A DNA stretch of 64,000 bases from Aquisediminimonas profunda (GCF_019443285.1 NZ_CP080327.1:434001-498000); one strand, 5' to 3'. Shown: positions 45,011 to 54,443, counted from the stretch's first letter. Numbers and translations: made by a program. Notes: generated from the letters alone by a model not told the origin.

Positions 45011-45946
45011 TCAGGGCATTGCCCGCTGCTCGTCCAGCTTCTCAACAGCCGACATGATGTGGGCGAGCAGCCAGCTCAGGCCGTCGTCTGCCGCGCGTAT
45101 GATATGCCAGTGGGCAACCAGTTGAACCGGGGGCATGGGAAAGGGCAGAGCGAGGATCTTGATGGGCTGCAGCCTTGCGAAATATTCCGCCTGCCGACGA
45201 TGCATGGTCGCAATCCGTTGTGTGCCAATGATCGCGAGGGGCAGCGAACTGAAGGAGGAGACCGTGACCTCGATTCTGCGCTCGATATTGAGTTGCTCAA
45301 AAACCATTTCGCTAATTGCTGGGTGCCGGTTGGGGCCGAAATTAGTCACCGCGTGGCCTAGCGCCGAAAAGCTTTCGGTGTTCAGATCCGAATCGCAAAG
45401 CGGGTTTTCGTCCCAGCAGATCACCACTTCCTCGTCGGTGAACAAATCGATCTTCTTGTGCTCTTTCCCAATGTTTAGCATCGGGTGCTGCGCCGATATG
45501 AAAAGATCGATCTCACCCCGGTTAAAGAGTTCAACCATCTGCGAGTCCGGCGCGTGTATTGCGAAGCTGATATCGGGTGCTTCCTTGGCTATCTGGCTGA
45601 TCACGTTCGCCAGGATCAACTGATGCGAATAGTCTGTGCCAACGATCTGAAAACAGCGATCCGAAGTGGATGGGTTAAACTTTCCCGGCGTAGTGATGTG
45701 GTAGCGAACATAGAGCAGAGCTTCGCGCACCGGATGCGCCAATTGCTTGGCCTTGGGGGTGAGCACCATCGCCCGGCCATTGGGGATCAGCAATTCGTCG
45801 CCGAAGTATTCCCGCAGCCGCTTGAGCGCCCCGCTCATCGCTGATTGGCTCAGGCACAGGTCTTCGGCGGCGAGCGATACATTTCCCCGCTCGATGAGCG
45901 TATCAAGTGCAACGAGAAGATTTAGGTCCAGCCGATCAAAGCGCAT
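45011..45946 (-). CDS. LysR-family regulator, NodD-like
   Basis: Start ATG 45946 has AGGAGAG upstream; the frame is open to 45991. The 311-residue product begins RFDRLDLNLLVALDTLIERGNVSLAAEDLCLSQSAMSG, very like the LysR at 37081. It lies at the end of the reverse series of Rieske and one-carbon genes and probably regulates part of it. Confidence 0.94.
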   Translation of the reverse strand: MRFDRLDLNLLVALDTLIERGNVSLAAEDLCLSQSAMSGALKRLREYFGDELLIPNGRAMVLTPKAKQLAHPVREALLYVRYHITTPGKFNPSTSDRCFQIVGTDYSHQLILANVISQIAKEAPDISFAIHAPDSQMVELFNRGEIDLFISAQHPMLNIGKEHKKIDLFTDEEVVICWDENPLCDSDLNTESFSALGHAVTNFGPNRHPAISEMVFEQLNIERRIEVTVSSFSSLPLAIIGTQRIATMHRRQAEYFARLQPIKILALPFPMPPVQLVAHWHIIRAADDGLSWLLAHIMSAVEKLDEQRAMP

Positions 45947-46099
45947 ATCTCTCCTGACGCGTGATCTGTGGTCACGATTTTTCCGATACAAATCACATTT
46001 GGAAGCGGTCTTGGCAATAGCTTAAGACGGCGCCCGGCGGCGATGCGGCCCCTTGGTTGTGCAGTTTTGCGACATGCGCCGCATCGCCGTGCCTGACCG

Positions 46100-47152
46100 C
46101 TATTGGGCTTTCTCCAAGGCCCGTTCGGCGGCCAGGCGCTTGGCGATGACCCTGCGGGCGCGCACTGCTGCATTGTCGATGGCCAGCAACAGGGGATTGA
46201 GATCCATCATATTGCAATCACCGATCCTTTGCTGGAGATCCGCGATCATGGGTTCGTCTTCCAACAAGAAGGTGGATTCGATCCCCTGCGCGACCTGAAG
46301 CGAAACCTCCTCGACGTCCGTCAGCATATTGCGCCCGGCCGACCAGAAATAATGCGTCGAGCCGCGGGTTTCGGGTGTGAGCAGATGATAGGTGGGAACC
46401 ACCAGGCGTTCGCCCGCATCATCGGCGCCAGCATGATCATTCTGGCCAACATGGGTAAAGCCGCTTTCCAAGTAGAGATTGGACGGCGCATCCCAACGGA
46501 TATGCGCCCACAGGCGCACCGTATCCGGAGCCTCCGCCCAGATGGCCTTTGCCAACGGCGGAGTAGGCGTTTCAGCGCGATCATACAGCGCCCATACCCG
46601 CTCCTCATCCTGACGCGCCTTATAGTTTAGTGGCCCGTCCGGCTCGGCGGCGTTCAGGAACGGGTGCATGAATTCGACATGGGTGAGATCGAGGAGATTG
46701 TCGATAACAAGCTGATAGTTACCGCTCACTTTGAGCGTGCCCTGCACCCAGGCATAGTTTTGACCATCATCCATCAGCGCTACATCGGGGATTTGCGCCA
46801 GATCATGCGCTCCATCGCCCATCCATATCCAGATCATCCCATGGCGCTCAGCAAGGGGATAGGGACGGATGCGGACAGCGCCGGGCACCGGCCCGTTGGG
46901 ATTATGAACGCATTGCCCATCGGGCCCAAAGCGCAGGCCGTGATAGGGGCAGGCGATCGCATCGCCTTGCAGCTTGCCCTTCGCGAGGCTGGCAAAGCGA
47001 TGCGGGCACACGCCCGCCAGTGCGATCGGCTGGCCTTCGGTGTTGCGATAGAGCACGATCTCCTGACCCAGATAGGTGCGCGCGACAGGCTCATCTGCCA
47101 GATCCTGCGACCAGAGCGCTGCATACCAGCTTTCGCGAATGAAATCGTTCAT
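46100..47152 (-). CDS. Rieske oxygenase alpha subunit, VanA type (1)
   Basis: The 350-residue product has the Rieske centre C49-x-H51 and C68-x2-H71 (CPHR, CPYHG), and the mononuclear iron site NLLDLTHVEFMHP (Asp, His, His). Length and architecture fit vanillate O-demethylase and related aromatic monooxygenases. AGGAG precedes the ATG. No reductase is adjacent. Confidence 0.93.
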   Translation of the reverse strand: MNDFIRESWYAALWSQDLADEPVARTYLGQEIVLYRNTEGQPIALAGVCPHRFASLAKGKLQGDAIACPYHGLRFGPDGQCVHNPNGPVPGAVRIRPYPLAERHGMIWIWMGDGAHDLAQIPDVALMDDGQNYAWVQGTLKVSGNYQLVIDNLLDLTHVEFMHPFLNAAEPDGPLNYKARQDEERVWALYDRAETPTPPLAKAIWAEAPDTVRLWAHIRWDAPSNLYLESGFTHVGQNDHAGADDAGERLVVPTYHLLTPETRGSTHYFWSAGRNMLTDVEEVSLQVAQGIESTFLLEDEPMIADLQQRIGDCNMMDLNPLLLAIDNAAVRARRVIAKRLAAERALEKAQ

Positions 47153-47268
47153 GCGTCAATCTCCTAATCGTATATTGTTGGGAATCTAAGAGGTTCGCGA
47201 TGTGAGGGGAGTCGAAAAACCGGCGCGGCAACTATTGATTCCATGGATAGTTGCCGCGCTTCGCATAC

Positions 47269-48363
47269 CTAATCGACGACCTGTCCAGAAACTCTTTCTT
47301 GGACAACGTCCCCTGTAAGCGGCCGGGTGTGAGCTGGTTGAGACGTTGCGGCGGCGCGCTCAGCCGCGATAAGGCTATCGAGCTTTCTGCGCACACGCAC
47401 CGCGCCCGCATCAACCTGCAACAGTATGGGGCTCAGCGACCACAGATCCGGCGTCCCCATACGGGCTTGCTGCTTTTCCAGCATGGGTTTGTCTTCCTCG
47501 CAGAATGCCTTCACCAATATCGGCCTGATCATCGCACTCAATTCATCGTCATCGAGGCGATAGCGGCGCGTGTTGCAGGCGAAATAATGCGTGGTGGTTT
47601 CGGTCTCGGGCACCATGTTGTGGAGCGTATAGGAATCATCTTCGGGTGTCTTGGTCGTTCCAGTGGGGACAACGGATGTGCCCAGCACCATCAGGGAGGG
47701 CGCTCGCCAGACCACCTCGGTCCAGACATCCGCTCTGGCCCCGGGCGGAAGCATAGGGACAAAGGCCGGCGCCGGAATGCAGTCGCTCGAGATCCATTCG
47801 GCAACGATATGGTCGCCGGCGTCGCGGGTCGATGACTTCGCCCCGGTCATGATCCCGCCGAGTGTTTCGGGATGCAGATAGTCCGCATGGCTCAGGTCCA
47901 TGATGTTATCGACCAGCAACTGGTAATTGGCCTTGGTCGGCAGATACATCGCGATGCGTGCGGGTTCGGGCGTCCGATCAATGAAGCTGAGATCAGCGAT
48001 CAGGTCTGGATCAGCCAGATCGGGTTCGCCGGCCCAGAGCCAAAGCGCAGTGTGTCGCTCAATTAGCGGATAGTTGCGCACGCGCATGGCGCTGGTGACC
48101 GGGCCATGGGGGTTGTGGACGCAAACCCCATGAGCGTTGAAGGCGAGGCCATGATAGCCGCATGTCACCACCTCGCCGCTAATATTGCCCGCCGACAGGG
48201 GCGCAAAGCGGTGCGGGCACATATCCAGCAACGCAGCCGCGCTGCCGTCCGCTTTCCTGAAAATGAGGATTTGTTCGCCCAATATGGTCCGAACTAGCGG
48301 TTTGCCGATTTTGACTTCTTCAGACCATCCGGCCTGATACCAAGCATTGCGCAGCCATGTCAT
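47269..48363 (-). CDS. Rieske oxygenase alpha subunit, VanA type (2)
   Basis: ATG 48363 has AAGGAG 8 bases upstream. The 364-residue product has C49-x-H51 and C68-x2-H71 (CPHR, CGYHG) and the mononuclear site NIMDLSHADYLHP. It is a paralogue of the product at 46100 with clearly different sequence after the Rieske domain. It may demethylate or hydroxylate a related methoxy-aromatic acid. Confidence 0.93.
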   Translation of the reverse strand: MTWLRNAWYQAGWSEEVKIGKPLVRTILGEQILIFRKADGSAAALLDMCPHRFAPLSAGNISGEVVTCGYHGLAFNAHGVCVHNPHGPVTSAMRVRNYPLIERHTALWLWAGEPDLADPDLIADLSFIDRTPEPARIAMYLPTKANYQLLVDNIMDLSHADYLHPETLGGIMTGAKSSTRDAGDHIVAEWISSDCIPAPAFVPMLPPGARADVWTEVVWRAPSLMVLGTSVVPTGTTKTPEDDSYTLHNMVPETETTTHYFACNTRRYRLDDDELSAMIRPILVKAFCEEDKPMLEKQQARMGTPDLWSLSPILLQVDAGAVRVRRKLDSLIAAERAAATSQPAHTRPLTGDVVQERVSGQVVD

Positions 48364-48428
48364 AATCAATTCTCCTTGATAGTGTTGCGGGCATGGGCGA
48401 TACCCATCTGGGCCTGCCCGTCACAAAT

Positions 48429-49790
48429 TTAGAGTTGGCTTACATCGGTTCTGCGGCGATCTTCCTTGAATGGGAGCGCCGCCACCTTGGCGCGGATCTC
48501 GCGCTGAGGCGTGCCGGGCCTGCCCCAAAGCACGGAGACCTGTGTGCCCGGAGCGATCCAGTCCTTCTCCAGCACGGCGAGTGAGATCATCTTGCGCAAG
48601 GCAACGCTGTAAGTTCTTGAGGAGGATACCCCAACTGCGCGCCCTCCAACCAGAATCTGGTCGAAATCCGCGCCGACATTGCGCGGCATGTTCATTTGAT
48701 CGGGCAAGGGTCCGCTGCCAAAGGGTGTCGCGAACAGGTCCAGAATATCCCGCTCGTTCCAGATCAGCCCGACAAGATTGCGTGCAGTTCCTCCCTCGCG
48801 TGCCTGCGCCATCAGCGCGTCGCGGCCGATAAAGTCGTGATCAGTTTTCGATGCCCGGTTGCCCCAGCCCAACTCGCCAGGAAAGCGGAAATAGTCGGTC
48901 ACGTTGTTCGGAATGAAGCTTCCCCCGGGCGTGCCGCTCGGAATTAGCTTGGGTGCGCCGGGCGTGACGATCGAAGCGGGGAAATAGTCGATGCCGGTGG
49001 TGGCAATGCCCGCTTCGATATGCGCGACCAATTGCGAGCGAACGCCAAGCTGGCGGATGCCAAACGGCTTGCCAGCTTCCACGACGGTGGACCAAATGGC
49101 ATTGGCGTCATTGACCGATCCGTGCAGTTCGTAACCCAGTTCGCCCGAGATGCCGGTGCGCAGCACATGCACAGGAATATCGCGGATCTGCGAGCTGCGG
49201 CTATGGTTGAAGCGGATGTCGCGCAAGGACTCGCCGGTGGCCGCTTCCAGAGCGAACAGGGACTTGGGGCCCTGGATCTCGAAAATGAACAGGTCCGGGC
49301 TGATGTTTTCGATCTGCGTATCCCACGAGCCAAGGCTTGCCTGCCAAATCGCCCAGTCGCCGCCGCCGCCGGTGTAAATGAACTCCTCGGCGCCGGTACG
49401 ATAAACCACGCCCTCCGAAGCAACGTGTCCCCTGTCATCGAGCTGAACATGATGCTTGATCTGTCCGAGGGCGAATTTTTCCAGATTGTTCATGCCGAGA
49501 TAGCTGAGAAAGGCGAGCGCCTTGGGGCCGGATACCCTGATCTTGGCGATCCCTGTCCAGTCGCCGATGTAGCATGTCGCGACATGGGCGCCAGCTTCCT
49601 CGGTCCAATCGGTGTATTCATAGGGAATCAGGATCGGCGTCCAACGGAAAAACAGGCTCTTGCCATTGGCCGGGTCTTGCGCGGCGGCGGCAGGGCTGAA
49701 CATACCGGGCCGATCGATATCATATCTTCCGGAGGCGTTTTCAGTATGTTTCGCGTATCCTTCCCGATGCCGTTCGATCATGCTTTTCAT
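48429..49790 (-). CDS. GcvT-family THF-dependent O-demethylase (LigM/DesA-like) (1)
   Basis: Start ATG 49790 follows GGAAAGGG; the frame is open to 49832. The 453-residue product has the folate-binding GcvT domain (PYEYTDWTEEAGAHVATCYIGDWTGIAKIRVSGPKALAFLSYLGMNNL) and the C-terminal aminomethyltransferase barrel (FIGRDAL, GLIWN, GVSSSRTYS). The length near 460 fits vanillate/syringate O-demethylases of sphingomonads, longer than GcvT of the glycine cleavage system. Neighbouring folate genes support transfer of a methyl group to THF. Confidence 0.85.
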   Translation of the reverse strand: MKSMIERHREGYAKHTENASGRYDIDRPGMFSPAAAAQDPANGKSLFFRWTPILIPYEYTDWTEEAGAHVATCYIGDWTGIAKIRVSGPKALAFLSYLGMNNLEKFALGQIKHHVQLDDRGHVASEGVVYRTGAEEFIYTGGGGDWAIWQASLGSWDTQIENISPDLFIFEIQGPKSLFALEAATGESLRDIRFNHSRSSQIRDIPVHVLRTGISGELGYELHGSVNDANAIWSTVVEAGKPFGIRQLGVRSQLVAHIEAGIATTGIDYFPASIVTPGAPKLIPSGTPGGSFIPNNVTDYFRFPGELGWGNRASKTDHDFIGRDALMAQAREGGTARNLVGLIWNERDILDLFATPFGSGPLPDQMNMPRNVGADFDQILVGGRAVGVSSSRTYSVALRKMISLAVLEKDWIAPGTQVSVLWGRPGTPQREIRAKVAALPFKEDRRRTDVSQL

Positions 49791-49839
49791 ATTGACGCCC
49801 TTTCCAGATATATTTCGAGAATATTGTACCATGTCAGTT

Positions 49840-50307
49840 TTACGACTGAAATTTCGTAAGGTTGCCCGCTCGTGATGGTGTGTTGAGCCGGCTTGAAGAC
49901 GGTCCCGATCCCGCCGCGATGGCGGCTCCGCACGTCGTCAGCTCCGTGCAAGCCTGTCCGCGCGGCAGGGCAAAGGGCTTGTCGGCGGTCACGGTTACCT
50001 GATCCGCGCCGGGCCAGAAAAGGCATTGTTGCGCAAGACGCTGGGCAAAGCATTCGATCAGCGGAACATGCGTTGTGGCAAGCACTTCTGCGGCCTTGAC
50101 GATGCGGCGATAGTCAACCGTGTCGGCGATGTACTCGATCATTGCTGGCCGCAAGACAATTTCTACCGAGATTACCAGAGGCTGGTGCCGTCCGATCTCG
50201 TCAGGATTGATGCCGATGTTCACCAGCAGCCCAAGCGCCTGGACGCGGACCCTCGTCAGACAGGCCATGCCAGATACTTGGGCAGCCTCATGGGTGTTTT
50301 CATGCAT
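49840..50307 (-). CDS. folB: Dihydroneopterin aldolase-like protein (FolB)
   Basis: The 155-residue product has VRVQALGLLVNIGINPDEIGRHQPL (with the catalytic Glu region), DTVDYRRIVKAAEVLA, HVPLIECFAQRLA and ADKPFALP (Lys). These are FolB positions. It sits between purU and the O-demethylase gene rather than with other folate-synthesis genes, so it may boost folate supply for C1 flux. GGAG lies 9 bases upstream. Confidence 0.83.
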   Translation of the reverse strand: MHENTHEAAQVSGMACLTRVRVQALGLLVNIGINPDEIGRHQPLVISVEIVLRPAMIEYIADTVDYRRIVKAAEVLATTHVPLIECFAQRLAQQCLFWPGADQVTVTADKPFALPRGQACTELTTCGAAIAAGSGPSSSRLNTPSRAGNLTKFQS

Positions 50308-50329
50308 CGCCCATCAACTCCACCGCCAA

Positions 50330-51187
50330 TTATCCCCTGAAAACAACGGTCTTTGAACCATTGCGGAACACGCGATCCTGGAGATGGAGTCGCACCGCCT
50401 CGGCCAGCACGCGACGCTCGATATCTCGGCCCTTGCGGACAAGTTCATCGGGCGTGTCAGCGTGGCTGATCGCCTCGACATCCTGATGGATGATGGGCCC
50501 TTCATCGAGATCGGCGGTGACATAATGTGCGGTGGCGCCGATCATCTTGACGCCGCGAGCATGGGCCTGATGATAAGGCTTGGCGCCCTTAAAGCCGGGC
50601 AGAAAGCTGTGATGGATGTTGATACAGCGGTCCGCCAAAAAGCTGGCCAGATCGTCCGACAGGATTTGCATGTAGCGGGCGAGCACGACCAGCTCGGCCT
50701 GCGTCTCTCGCACCAATTGCTTGATCCGCGCTTCCTGCTGCGACTTGGTGTCACGGGTAACAGGCAGATAGTGATAGGGCGTGTCGTCAATCAGTGTTGT
50801 CGTCAAATTCTCGCGTGGATGGTTGGAGACGATGGCGACCACCTCCATCGGCAATTCGCCAAGCCGGCAACGATACAGCAGGTCGGTAAGGCAGTGATCC
50901 CATTTGGACACCATCAGCAGCACTTTTTTTCGCGCGAAGCTGGGCCCGAGTGACCAATCCATGGAGGCGGCGCTGGCGATCGGAAAAAATTTCTCGCACA
51001 GTTCGTCAAGCGGGGGCGTTGCGCCGGACTCAAAGGCTATGCGCATGAAAAAACGACTGGTTAGGGCATCGTCGAATTGTTGGGCATCGACGATGTTGCA
51101 GTCATGCTGCACCAGAAAGTCGGCGACACTGGCAACAATGCCTTTCTTGTCAGGGCACTGCAGGCGCAGCGTATAGGTCTTGTTCAC
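50330..51187 (-). CDS. purU: Formyltetrahydrofolate deformylase PurU
   Basis: The 285-residue product (GTG start) has an N-terminal ACT domain (TLRLQCPDKKGIVASVADFLVQH) and the formyltransferase domain with INIHHSFLPGFKGAKPYHQA, GATAHYVT and LDEGPII. It releases formate and free THF from 10-formyl-THF. Here it would recycle THF after O-demethylation instead of the formyl-THF synthetase seen in LigH-type clusters. Confidence 0.95.
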   Translation of the reverse strand: MNKTYTLRLQCPDKKGIVASVADFLVQHDCNIVDAQQFDDALTSRFFMRIAFESGATPPLDELCEKFFPIASAASMDWSLGPSFARKKVLLMVSKWDHCLTDLLYRCRLGELPMEVVAIVSNHPRENLTTTLIDDTPYHYLPVTRDTKSQQEARIKQLVRETQAELVVLARYMQILSDDLASFLADRCINIHHSFLPGFKGAKPYHQAHARGVKMIGATAHYVTADLDEGPIIHQDVEAISHADTPDELVRKGRDIERRVLAEAVRLHLQDRVFRNGSKTVVFRG

Positions 51188-51247
51188 GCGGTAGCATCCT
51201 TCTCAGCTAGGTTCTCTGGTTCACCATTTGCGTTCAAAGTTGTGGAT

Positions 51248-51949
51248 TCAGTTGATGGCCTTTGCCACACCACCGAAGGGATAGAAGTGAAGGGTCACAC
51301 TGTGTGGCCCGGATGTCAGCCGATCCGCCGCCAGACCCTCCGCCAAAGCTTTGTCGAAGAGATCAGGGCCTGCGATCCCCAGCAACCTGCCGATCGCAAC
51401 GCCGTATTTGCCAAGAATTGCACTTGGTGTGCCCACGCCGCAGCGCGCCGCAAACCGCATCAGGGTCTTGATTCCTGCCAGATCGGGGATACCAAGCCGC
51501 ACCGGCGTGGTTATCCCGCGCTGGCGCAAGGCGTGGAGCCATTCAAGAACGCGCTGGGCATCGAAGGCAAACTGGGTCACAATCACCGGGGTCATGCCCT
51601 GGCGTTCGATTCGGGCGCATTTGGCTTCGAGAACATGCCAGCATTGCGTAACGCTGGACTGAGCCACCGCCGCGCTCAAATATTCGACAAATTCGGCCTT
51701 GGAGCGCAGGCGACGGGCCGAATAATGCGGCATTGGAATGAAGCCCAGTTCGCGGGCAGCGTGGATTGCATGCAACCGCGCCGTGAAGTCCTCGCCCGGC
51801 AGGAAAGTGATCGCGATTGGGGTGGCGCGCGGTATCCCCGGCGCTGCCTCCTCGAGGGAGCCAACATCTTTCGCCGTGATTTCAAGCGAAAAGCCAGTAG
51901 TGATCAGCGGCTGGGGTCGCGCAGGCAACGATTGTGCAACCGGCTGCAT
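51248..51949 (-). CDS. Methylenetetrahydrofolate-reductase-like protein, shortened
   Basis: Start ATG 51949 has AAGGAG 6 bases upstream. The 233-residue product starts SLEITAKDVG and later has PVIVTQFAFDA and ITTPVRLGIPDLAGIKTLMRFA, typical MTHFR. It is about 50-60 residues shorter than usual. The segment with GGD and the surrounding loop seems absent, as SSVTQCWHV joins directly to LEAKCARIERQGM. It could oxidise methyl-THF to methylene-THF; the loss may impair or specialise it. Confidence 0.8.
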   Translation of the reverse strand: MQPVAQSLPARPQPLITTGFSLEITAKDVGSLEEAAPGIPRATPIAITFLPGEDFTARLHAIHAARELGFIPMPHYSARRLRSKAEFVEYLSAAVAQSSVTQCWHVLEAKCARIERQGMTPVIVTQFAFDAQRVLEWLHALRQRGITTPVRLGIPDLAGIKTLMRFAARCGVGTPSAILGKYGVAIGRLLGIAGPDLFDKALAEGLAADRLTSGPHSVTLHFYPFGGVAKAIN

Positions 51950-52038
51950 GGGTATCTCCTTGACGCTCACGCAATGATGATTGCCACCTTTAGGAAGGCG
52001 GCCTGGGCGGTCCCTTGCGCGACCGCCGGGATGAACGG

Positions 52039-53448
52039 CTAGTTCTTCCGATATTCCTCCCGCGCCACCCGCGAATAGGGCGCGGGACTCACGGTGGTCC
52101 GGATGGGGATGGTATCTGTGGTTTCCGATTGATGGCCAGAAAAACCGCCACCCGCTTCGCCCCAGTGCAGCAATACCTCATTACCAATTTGCACCGCTTC
52201 ATCGACCAGCGAAAGCGTCAGCATAGTGCGCTCGGTCGCCAGATAGGCGGTGGAGTGCGCGGTGCCGATAGACCTACCCTGTGCTGTCAGTTCGAAATAT
52301 TGGAGGTCAATCTTGTCGCTCATCGTCGGCAAGTGCAGGAATTTCACGTTGCGCCCGCCCGGTGTCAGCATTTCTCTGAAGAGGTTTGCGGTGTCGTCAG
52401 GATCCCAGGCGAGCGTGACCTTTTGCAGCTTGGGACCGGAAGCCCTCTCGCGCAAAGCGTCGCGGCCCACAAATTCATGGTCGAAATGCACCAACCGACC
52501 GTAGCCCAGATCAAAGGGTGTGCGATAATAGTCCTCAAGCCGGTCTCGCTTCTGCGAACCGGTGATGCGGATCAGCCCTTCAAGATCGTCGGCAGGCATC
52601 CACTCGCGATAGGCGCGCAGATGCTCGGCGGTATAGATAGCAGGCAAAACCCCCTGCACCCAGCCGGATTCCACAGCGGAGGTAATATAGGCCGCAGCGC
52701 CCACTTCCGCGATGCCGAATTCCTCGCCAACCTTGAGAATTGCGTCGCGGATGACTTCGCGTGCGTTCCAATCGCCCCAGATTTCCAGGCCCGGGGTTCC
52801 GGCCATGCCATGGCGAAGGGCCTTCATGCGATGGCCTGCCACGCTTATTTCTGTCAGGTGAAAGAAGGGCACATCGGCGATCACGCCACCATTGAGCTTT
52901 TCGAGCAGCGCCCAGGCTCGCGGGCCCTGAAGCTGGTAGCGGCATTCGGGCCGACTGTGGTCAAACCCGTTGGCATAGACCGGCGAACGCCCGTCGATAT
53001 GCGAGGTCACTTCAAAGTCGAGCACCTGCGCGTGATAGGCCAGCCAGTTGAGAATGAAGGGGCCGGTGGCGGCAAATGTGTTTTCTTCCAGTTGTAGGAG
53101 AATGCCATCGCCGACAAGGCGCCCATCTGGTGCCACACAGACGATCTGGAAGGCGCGGCCGGGGTTGGCATTGGCAAGGTTGTTGCAGGCCATATGGCTG
53201 AGGAATTTCTTGGCGTCAGGGCCGCTGATGATCACCGCCTGCATGTGATGCGATTGATCGAACAGGGCAACCGATTCGCGCCACGCCCTTTGCTCATGTT
53301 CCCAATCTGTAAATTCGTATGGGACCTGGGGCATGATCAGCTTGGGTTGCCAGATCCTGTTGTCGCGCCGCGTGGCCTTGCTGCTACGCAAATAGCTGAG
53401 CGGGGTGTCGGCAAGGTCCAGAACCGATTGCAGGCTGGCGTGTGTCAT
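52039..53448 (-). CDS. GcvT-family THF-dependent O-demethylase (LigM/DesA-like) (2)
   Basis: Start ATG 53448 follows GAGAGG; the frame is open to 53496. The 469-residue product has VPYEFTDWEHEQRAWRESVALFDQSHHMQAVIISGPDAKKFL and the C-terminal LAWDPDDTANLF and ATERTMLTLSLVDEA. It differs strongly from the other GcvT-like protein at 48429, so two methoxyl substrates or positions are likely. It lies next to the MTHFR-like gene. Confidence 0.85.
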   Translation of the reverse strand: MTHASLQSVLDLADTPLSYLRSSKATRRDNRIWQPKLIMPQVPYEFTDWEHEQRAWRESVALFDQSHHMQAVIISGPDAKKFLSHMACNNLANANPGRAFQIVCVAPDGRLVGDGILLQLEENTFAATGPFILNWLAYHAQVLDFEVTSHIDGRSPVYANGFDHSRPECRYQLQGPRAWALLEKLNGGVIADVPFFHLTEISVAGHRMKALRHGMAGTPGLEIWGDWNAREVIRDAILKVGEEFGIAEVGAAAYITSAVESGWVQGVLPAIYTAEHLRAYREWMPADDLEGLIRITGSQKRDRLEDYYRTPFDLGYGRLVHFDHEFVGRDALRERASGPKLQKVTLAWDPDDTANLFREMLTPGGRNVKFLHLPTMSDKIDLQYFELTAQGRSIGTAHSTAYLATERTMLTLSLVDEAVQIGNEVLLHWGEAGGGFSGHQSETTDTIPIRTTVSPAPYSRVAREEYRKN

Positions 53449-53514
53449 GATTTCAAACCTCTCAGGATAAGCGTGCTGTGTAAGCGGTGACCGCAATTTG
53501 CGGCAGGCGGTGGG

Positions 53515-54324
53515 CTAGGCCCGCCATGTCTCGCCTCCCGCATGTGCCATGGGATCAAATCCGGCTCTGGCGCTGCTAATCAGGCGCTCTTCGAAGCCGT
53601 GTTCGGCACTGATCAGATAGTGGCCCGCTTCGACCCCATCGAGCATGGCGCAGGCGGAACTCTCCGGCGTCGCCCCTGCCTCGATGAACGTGCGCAAGCC
53701 TTCGACAAATTCTGAACTGGCGGCACCTGCAGGGCGCCCGGCCCAACTGTTTGTGACATCTGGGTAAAACGCCGAAACCCCCACCCCGTGCGGCACCAGC
53801 GCCGTTGCCATGGCCCCGGTCAGTCCAATGCACGCCCCCTTTGTGGAGCAATAAGGGATCAAGTTCGAGGACGCGACAGGGTCTGGCATGATGCCCATCG
53901 GCGAGACGACATTGACGAAATGGCCGCTCCCGCGGGCCCGCATTGCTGGCGCGAAGGCCTTGATGATCTTGACATAGCCCAACACATTGACATCGAATGC
54001 CAGCCGCCAATCGTCCAGGATAATCTCATCAATGCCGCCAAGCACCGGGACATAGGCGTTGTTGATGACCAGATCCGGCAGCCCCCTTTCGGCGATGACT
54101 GTTTGCCCCAGGGTTTCGACCTGTATGTCTTCACGCAGGTCGCAGACATAGGCCCGGGCATCGCCGCCGCCCTGGCGGAGCGCGTCCGCCGCCGCGTCGA
54201 TGTCCGGCTTGTTGATGTCGACCAGCGTCACCCTGGCGCCTCGCTTGACCAAATCTCTGGCCGCAGCCAAGCCGATGCCGCGCGCCGCGCCGGTTATGAC
54301 AGCGTTCTTGCCAGCCAGAACCAT
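53515..54324 (-). CDS. SDR-family oxidoreductase
   Basis: Start ATG 54324 has GGGAGAG upstream. The 269-residue product has TGAARGIG at 11-18, NNAY, and the Tyr/Lys pair in IPYCSTKGA. It is the first gene of the reverse one-carbon/Rieske series and faces the LysR at 54444 across palindromic sites. A dehydrogenase of the same pathway is likely. Confidence 0.92.
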   Translation of the reverse strand: MVLAGKNAVITGAARGIGLAAARDLVKRGARVTLVDINKPDIDAAADALRQGGGDARAYVCDLREDIQVETLGQTVIAERGLPDLVINNAYVPVLGGIDEIILDDWRLAFDVNVLGYVKIIKAFAPAMRARGSGHFVNVVSPMGIMPDPVASSNLIPYCSTKGACIGLTGAMATALVPHGVGVSAFYPDVTNSWAGRPAGAASSEFVEGLRTFIEAGATPESSACAMLDGVEAGHYLISAEHGFEERLISSARAGFDPMAHAGGETWRA

Positions 54325-54373
54325 GGCGTCTCTCCCATATTTTCGTTCGCCGCAGTTAAACAAGCATTGTAAA

Positions 54374-54394
54374 ATTTGCGCAAATGCGTATTTG
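54374..54394. promoter_or_regulatory. Overlapping palindromes in a divergent promoter
   Basis: ATTTGCGCAAAT (54374-54385) is a perfect 12-bp palindrome and overlaps CAAAT-GCGT-ATTTG (54381-54394), also a perfect inverted repeat. They lie between the reverse SDR (54324) and the forward LysR (54444), a likely LysR-controlled promoter. Confidence 0.55.
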
Positions 54395-54404
54395 AAATGT
54401 TCCC

Positions 54405-54419
54405 ATTCACCATGTGAAT
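54405..54419. promoter_or_regulatory. Second dyad before the LysR gene
   Basis: ATTCAC-CAT-GTGAAT forms a 6-bp inverted repeat 25 bases before the LysR start. It may be an autoregulatory half-site. Confidence 0.4.
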
Positions 54420-54443
54420 ATTAATCGGAGCGTATGCGGCGCC

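Noticed and set aside
51077-52042. 321-codon forward ORF opposite the MTHFR-like gene
   Set aside because: The reverse frame has MTHFR segments and a strong ribosome-binding site; the forward frame has none.
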